Program-made: the position numbers and the translations under genes | In this document: in pieces, positions 58,490 through 64,000 of the stretch | Layout: the number at the start of each line of letters is the position of its first letter | Position numbering within the stretch: position 1 is the stretch's first letter | Assembly: GCF_002865645.1 (NCBI RefSeq) | Contig: NW_020194693.1 | Location: forward strand, 496,001-560,000 | Reading direction: 5' to 3' | From: Hyaloscypha bicolor E | Taxonomy: Eukaryota; Ascomycota; Leotiomycetes; Helotiales; Hyaloscyphaceae | DNA length: 64,000 nucleotides | The notes under the pieces: generated by a model | What the model saw: only the letters and a program-made list of their open reading frames with translations | Told to the model about the DNA's origin: nothing | The model's database searches: none

Positions 58490-59582
58490 ATTTGCGTCCA
58501 GCGGAAAACTAGAAGAAACTAGCTTTCCTGTGACCTCCCATGGGGTATGGGGACGTGCTAAGCTTATAGGAATTACAAAACAGAGTCCTATTTAATAGAG
58601 TAGTCAAAACCACGAGGGGAAAAAGACGTCCTCTACTAAATAGCCCCGGGTCCCTTTATCCCGCGGTGTTTCAGTGCCCCTGTAGACCTTATAGAAAGCA
58701 TTTCTAGTATGAGCGAACGTGCCAAAGGCTTGTGACTGTGAACCTCCCACGGCCAGTTGGGGTGGCCACCAGATTACATTCAGTATACCCCAGGTAGTCC
58801 GAATCTCCCTAGGCAGGTACGAAAGAGAGGAATATCCTCGTCCCTTCCTCCTACCCAAACCCCCTCCCCGTATACCATTCCAACGTAGATGTCCTTGGGC
58901 GCGGTATTCCCCCTCTTGCGGATCCGCCAAACGCCTTCCCCAGTTCCCTCTATCCTCGTATATAGAATCTGTATCGGTTTGAGAGTTGTGAGGATATTCG
59001 GAAGGAAGTTCGAGTCGTTCGTTGATTGTGAAAAATTTTCCTCCTCCGCCAAGCCCCCGAAAAATTCCACCCAGCGACGACGATTGCGACTCTGGTCGTG
59101 GTGCAAGCTAAGCTTACAGTAGACCTTTGCTATTTGTAGAGAATAAACCATACAGAGTCCCCAGCAGGCACCGCGAGGAGGTGTGAGTTCGACTTTGCCC
59201 GCTGAGACCTGATTGTACACCACGAAGGACTTCACTTAAAGCCAAAGAGCTGCGAGCGGCCATTGCCTCTTCGGTGTAGAGTTTCGCACCTGTTTACGAG
59301 TAAGACCCTATCGGCTCAAGTTCTTGTGTCGAGAATCGGCCGCCTATTTCCGTTACCACCGAATTCTTGCATGCCCCACCACCCTTCACTCAAGAAGTAC
59401 CAAGTAGCTCTCCTTAAACTTCGGATCGGACCAAAAAGCCCCAGTTTTATCGGATCCGACTTTGCGCCTGCCTCCTGTATATGACTCCTTGTATATACCT
59501 TTTCGCGCTTCTTGGTCGATGCACCATGCTCGCAGTTCACCTCCTCCTCTTTAGCTACTGAATATTACTTCTCAATCTCAAA
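58490..59582. other. Intergenic, promoter side of the SDR gene
   Basis: A 151-codon minus-strand frame at 58780-59235 opens at GTG, lacks an ATG at its head and shows no domain; not called. Confidence 0.4.
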
Positions 59583-60680
59583 ATGCCAAAATCTACTTTT
59601 GATCCCTCTACACTTCCCGACTTGACAGACTACGTCGTCCTCGTAACTGGTGGACATTCCGGCTTGTATGTATTGTCAGTATTCTCTCCTTGCTCGCTCA
59701 AAGCGATGACACTTCACAAGAGGACTTGCGACTACCAAAATGCTCGCCGGAAAACATGCAAAGGTCTATATTGCTTCAAGGTCCGTCCCAAAAGCGGAGT
59801 TGGCCATCAAAAATATCAAGGTGGAAGTCGCAAACGCGAATATTGCGGTCATTGAGATGGATTTATCCGATCTCGATAGCGTGAAACGTGGCGCTCAGGA
59901 GTTTTTGAGGTAAGTCTCTTTACATGAGCGCCAGAGTCGAGCAGGCCACCTGATGGGAAGGCAGAAAGGAGAGCAAACTGCACATCCTTATCAACAACGC
60001 AGGGGTAAGCGCATTCAAGGTTCCCATCGAGTTGAGACTATGAATCCCGCTGAAAAGAAAAGATCATGTGTCCACCGTACAGCGAAACAAAACAAGGTTT
60101 CGAGATCCAATTCCAGACGAATTACCTCTCCCACCACCTTCTAACTCGACTCCTCCTCCCCACCATCCTTGAAACGTCCTCCCCATCTTCAACTCCTCCT
60201 ATCATTCCAAGAATCGTGAACATCTCCTCCGACGGACACTCCAAACTCGTGTCCACCTTCTCTCCCTCAGATCCCACCTTCCCAAACTTGAAGGAAGCGT
60301 CAACGTGGACCCGCTACGGTACCTCTAAGCTCTGTCAAGTGCTGCACTCCAAATCGCTGGCTACTCACTACCGGAACATCCTCGCCTTGTCTCTACATCC
60401 CGGGACGGTGAAAACAGGATTGAGTGCTGGGCCGCGAGGGAGTACTTCTTGGTATAGGTTCATACAGCCGCTTGTGGAGCTGGGCGCGCCAGGACCCGAG
60501 GAAGGATGCGCCGGTATTCTTTTCTGTGCTTCCACTGACGAGATTGGGATGGGTGACAATGGAGCCTATTTCTTGCCAGTGGGTAAGAAGACAAAGGCAA
60601 GCAAGTTCGGCGAGGATCCTGAGCTTGCTGAGCAATTGTGGAATTGGAGCGAAAGGCGATTGAGTGGGCTGGGATACTGA
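59583..60680 (+). CDS. Short-chain dehydrogenase/reductase (SDR)
   Basis: Four exons: 59583-59665, 59721-59909, 59965-60004 and 60063-60680, giving 309 residues. Introns of 55, 55 and 58 bp all restore frame at SDR-conserved joins: VTGGHSGL to GLATTKMLAGKHAKVY, EFLR to KESKLHILINNAG, NNAG to IMCPPYSETK. The cofactor motif TGGHSGLG (22-29), NNAG (101-104), VNISSDG with the catalytic Ser (about 159/160) and Y-x-x-x-K (Tyr189, Lys193) are present. The C-terminal PGTVKTGLS is typical. The layout matches retinol-dehydrogenase/WWOX-like classical SDRs with NAD(P)H; the substrate is unknown. No signal peptide. Confidence 0.9.
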
Positions 60681-61342
60681 ATACTCTTATTAATTCTGCT
60701 GAATTTTATACAAGTTGTCACTGAATTATTGATGTTAAAGGCGGAGACAGCTCCTGTGATAATGCAACCGGCTCGATGATACAGTATGGACGTTGAAGAT
60801 ACTTTCCCCAATGACGATGCTCTTTTAAACCCCCGCCATCCTTTAATTTACTCCTCATTATTTCTCGCACCTTTCTCACTTTCGTTAAAGCGGTCTCCTA
60901 GAACAAAGTTCTGATATTCCTCACTCCAGTCTTTTTCCCTATCAAATCTTTCTGTGGCAGGTTTGATTTCTGCTGTACTGAGACATCACAAGGAGTGCCC
61001 AATGAGCGCCCTGCAAGGGGAAATTGCATAGCGAAAATGGAAAAGCTTAGGCTAATAATCAAGCTTGATAACTAGTGCCGTCTATCTTGACTCGGGTCCC
61101 ACCAAAATGGCATCGCCAACGCCTGCAACGGTCTTGGCATTATAGAACCAACAGCCCCGTTTGAAAACTGGCAAGGATTCTTTTCTTCGGATTTCCGGGT
61201 CATATATGTTTTAATCTCGTACTAGAACATCGCACTGACCACCTTCCACGTTCAGTACCGGACAGCGAGAGAAATGAATCTCGATTGAGAGCTTGAAGCT
61301 GAGGAAGCATAGCCTTGTCCTGTTCCTAACCCGTAAGAACGC
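60681..61342. other. Intergenic
   Basis: Short frames only; nothing recognisable. Confidence 0.45.
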
Positions 61343-61606
61343 TCAGAACTCAAGCAGCGCCGGCTAGCACAAGTTAGCCATCCTTTTTTTCTTTTTCAAC
61401 AGAGAATGAGTGCTTACCAAGTTGCCCCAGAAATGGACCGTAGCGAAAGAATCATCGTGTAACGAGTCTTCATCGCGCTGCACCTTTTCAACAGATATAT
61501 CTTCGACCTTTTGTGGTGTTTCGAGTTCGCTGGGGGTCGGCATGGGTTTTTCGGGTTTATCGGCCTTCTCATTGAAGGGGGCATTGGCAGGTGTCGACAT
61601 CTTCAT
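61343..61606 (-). CDS. Small acidic protein with a seven-codon last exon
   Basis: Two exons on the minus strand, 61606-61418 and 61363-61343, giving 69 residues (67 if the second ATG, MSTPANAPFN, is used). The 54-bp intron has a GTAAGC donor, a GGCTAAC branch and a CTAG acceptor, phase 0. The protein is disordered and charged (EKADKPEKPMPTPSELETPQ, VEDISVEKVQRDEDSL), then ends SFATVHFWGNLPALLEF. The aromatic end, completed only by splicing, is the part most likely to be conserved. No family is recognised. Without splicing the frame would end in a lysine-rich readthrough. Confidence 0.58.
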
Positions 61607-63238
61607 CCAATTGTTGGGACCAGGATTGAGTTGAAGTGTACGAGGAACTTAGAAAGCAATAATCCTATGCTGAAATGGAGTATAAATTGAAATGTTGTAG
61701 TAACCGGACAGAGGGAGTCGAATATTTGTGGGTGGAAGGGTATCAGTAGCCTGTAGCGTATTTTCTTCTCTGCCCAGCAACCGCGTATCTTGTATAGATA
61801 CTTTCAGCGGTGGGGGTGCAAGTAAGTTCAGCAGGTTCCGAACTGCTAGAGTTTGCACATGATTACGGGCGTTTGCTCGCTGTGTGAGAAGGGGAGTCAC
61901 AGAGCATCTATGACTAAAGTTCTCAATCAGGAAGTGGATTTGCATTCATTCAGCACCGTACCACGGTTGCTCGGTCAATCGGCAGATAACCTCATACTCC
62001 GTATGTCTTTTGGCGTGGGGGAGTCTTTGCCTCGCCTCGGATGGTCGCTCGACCTCCGATTAGTTCCTAGCCGAGCCCCTGTCTTTAGCGAGAACCCCTG
62101 AAACACAGAAAAGAGAGAATGCTGGTACAGTAGGTAAAAAAGGCGGCACTGGATTATCATTGTCGCAAGCCAAGATTAGTTCAGATACTTTCTGTGTAAA
62201 TATTCTAGCGAGTCACTGAGTATTTAAAGTATCCCTCTTCCGCTATCTTCGAGATGCTAGGCTTATCTAGTCTAGAGAAATGGCTAAGATTTATAATAGT
62301 GAAAGTTCAGTGGTGCTTTTCTTGTCCAGCGCGAGCCTGATGACTAATGGAAAGAAGAAACACTCCAAAGCAGTGCTATCGAAAATGAAAATAAATGAAC
62401 CAGATCTGTTGTCTAGAATCTCCAGCTTTTCAAGTCTCTGATCGCGGCCAAAAGCTCCAGGCGAACAGCAACATCTCCATCAACCAGGGATCAGGGATCC
62501 GGTTATATATCCAACGCATCGCCTTACTGAAGCTGGATGTCTCAAAAACTGCACTGGCCGAACTCGATTCTTTCGAACTATGCCTTGTGCGACTAGTTTC
62601 ACTCTACGTGGTAGTTGTTGGTGCCAAACCCAAACCATTCGCAGATACTGCGGGTGAGGGGAAACTCATCAGAAAAGTCATAGCTAATGGTCTGTGAAAA
62701 CCCGGGAGCATGACCTGTGGCGCAGTATTATTTGAGTTCATATCCCCGCAAACAGGTCATGACGGCGAAACTATTCGACGCCCGGCTAGCTCGGCTTGCG
62801 CCCACAACCCATCCATAAATTGCCCTAGCCAACCGGATCAAACCCCACCATCTCATTTGGAAGCAAGGGGAGAATTCCTTTCGCCCAGAGGATAGCATGC
62901 CCAAGAGATATGTTAGCCACCGCCTTTAGCCTGAATCGATCCGAACTATGTCCCCAGCGGAAATCCCCCAGACGCGGGACATTGCGGGGACCCCTGTTTG
63001 ACAGCACACCTTCGATGTAGATCGGCACGCCTCAAAGCTTGAACTGTGGTTTTAGTTTCGATACCCCCCAATGCTCTAGTTAAATGTGAGGTGGGCTCCG
63101 GTTAAATAGAGTTTGATACTCGGAAAAGCAAGTCTAGAAAGACTAAGCTTGGAAGACTAGAAAAGGAGACCCGCCGAGCAATGTTGATCAGGAAAAGTCT
63201 ACCATCATCTCTATCTCCTGCCTCGTGCCTCTACAAAT
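61607..63238. other. Intergenic, promoter of the MFS gene
   Basis: A 100-codon plus ATG frame at 62395-62697 and a 98-codon minus frame at 61649-61945 show no domain and are not called. The last bases before 63239 are presumably the MFS gene leader. Confidence 0.4.
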
Positions 63239-64000
63239 ATGGCCCCAAATACAGCCGCAGATCTTGGTCCCAATAGACTCGGTGGTCTCGATGTGCCCGA
63301 GCTTCAACACGGGAAGAGATGGTGGTTTCAAGATCCTGGGTTGCGTAAATTATACTTCCTCATTTTTATTGCCATTCTGAGTTCAGCTACCAACGGTTAC
63401 GATGGGTGTGTCTTCACATATACTTCCTTTCTGAACATAAATTAACACCACCAGATCAATGATGAACGGACTCCAAGCTTTGACTTATTGGAAAACTTGT
63501 ACGTATTGAAGTCAGGTTCTGGGTGTTCGTTATCTAACTGTTCAAGATTTCAACAACCCAAGTGGATCTCGCCAAGGACTTCTTAACGCAATTCAATCTG
63601 TTGGATCTGTTTGCTCTTTACCAATTGCTCCAAACCTAGCAGATTGGATTGGTAGAAAGTACAGTATTTTTATTGGAAGCCTTGTCGTCGCCATTGGAGC
63701 AGGACTTCAATCCGGGGCCACGGATACCGGGATGTTCATTGCAGGGAGATTCTTCAGTAAGTCTTTTCGGGCCACTTTTCGATCATGGCTATAACTCATA
63801 TTGTAGTCGGTCTTGGCTCTGGGATCAATGGAATCGCCAGTCCTCTCCTCATTACCGAACTAGCTCACCCCAAAGAACGCGGGAAGATCACTGCAACCTA
63901 CAACACGTTCTACTACTTCGGCTCAACCATTGCAGCCTGGACAACATACGGCACATTACAAATCCCTAGCAATTGGTCATGGAGACTTCCAAGTCTTTTA
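63239..64000 (+). CDS. MFS sugar transporter (partial, cut by window end)
   Basis: The first 205 residues are present in four exons: 63239-63405, 63455-63498, 63547-63756 and 63807 to the window end. Introns of 49, 48 and 50 bp keep the frame at NGYDG/SMMNGLQ, YWKT/YFNNPSG and GRFF/IGLGSGINGIAS. The N-terminus is cytosolic (1-35); TM1 is KLYFLIFIAILSSATNGYDG, with the Asp that opens sugar-transporter TM1. Later come the intracellular signature LADWIGRKYS (D-x-x-GRK) and GRFFIGLGSG, LITELAHPKERGK (PxxxxExxxxxxRG) of the hexose/lactose permease family. It resembles fungal lactose/hexose-type proton symporters; substrate not determinable from this part. The 44-bp second exon is short but supported by frame on both sides. 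Confidence 0.9.

Noticed and set aside
58780..59235. 151-codon minus-strand open frame upstream of the SDR gene
   Set aside because: It opens at GTG, has no domain, and lies in the SDR promoter region.
1..64000. CRISPR arrays, bacterial operons or phage genes
   Set aside because: None seen; introns and RIP show a fungal nuclear genome, and the tandem repeats found are simple minisatellites.

Overview
The window is nuclear DNA of a filamentous ascomycete. Genes carry short introns (47-158 bp) with GTAAGT-type donors and CTAAC/CTGAC branch points. AT-rich blocks hold transposon relics in which CpA and CpG are scarce, CpT is kept and TpA dominates, which is the signature of repeat-induced point mutation (RIP). 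Gene content (HET, 2EXR and DUF7730-like proteins, GH76, WSC, Mak16, Mso1) fits Pezizomycotina, probably Leotiomycetes; the class is an inference.

Layout. 1-8.8 kb is an AT block: a decayed Ty3/Gypsy retroelement on the minus strand, then a decayed pogo/Fot1-type transposase, ending in a terminus shared with a MITE at 17.8 kb. 9-21 kb is gene-bearing: an HSL-like hydrolase; a three-exon protein joining an EH-like module, a RanBP2 zinc finger and ankyrin repeats; two nested MITEs with readable target duplications; a DUF952 protein; and a secreted GH76 mannanase-type enzyme. 21.7-23.6 kb is a second AT block. 24.5-30 kb holds an intact HET gene and the wreck of a second. 30.8-36.5 kb carries conserved genes: MAK16 (ribosome biogenesis), MSO1 (exocytosis) and an alpha/beta hydrolase.

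37-53 kb is an accessory, gene-decay zone. It has five 2EXR-domain loci (two apparently intact, one truncated, two broken), a frameshifted major-royal-jelly/yellow-type pseudogene, a SET1-associated/RRM-like orphan, and three tandem copies of a small-protein family of which only the last is intact. 54-64 kb is again gene-bearing: a five-exon DUF7730-like gene, a secreted WSC protein, a third AT block, a short-chain dehydrogenase, a two-exon small acidic protein and the start of an MFS sugar transporter cut by the window end.

The genes do not form an evident biosynthetic cluster or single pathway. The strongest themes are repeated local duplication followed by decay (2EXR, HET, the small-protein family) beside RIP-mutated AT islands. 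Exon boundaries given here were derived by hand from splice consensus, reading frame and family alignment from memory.
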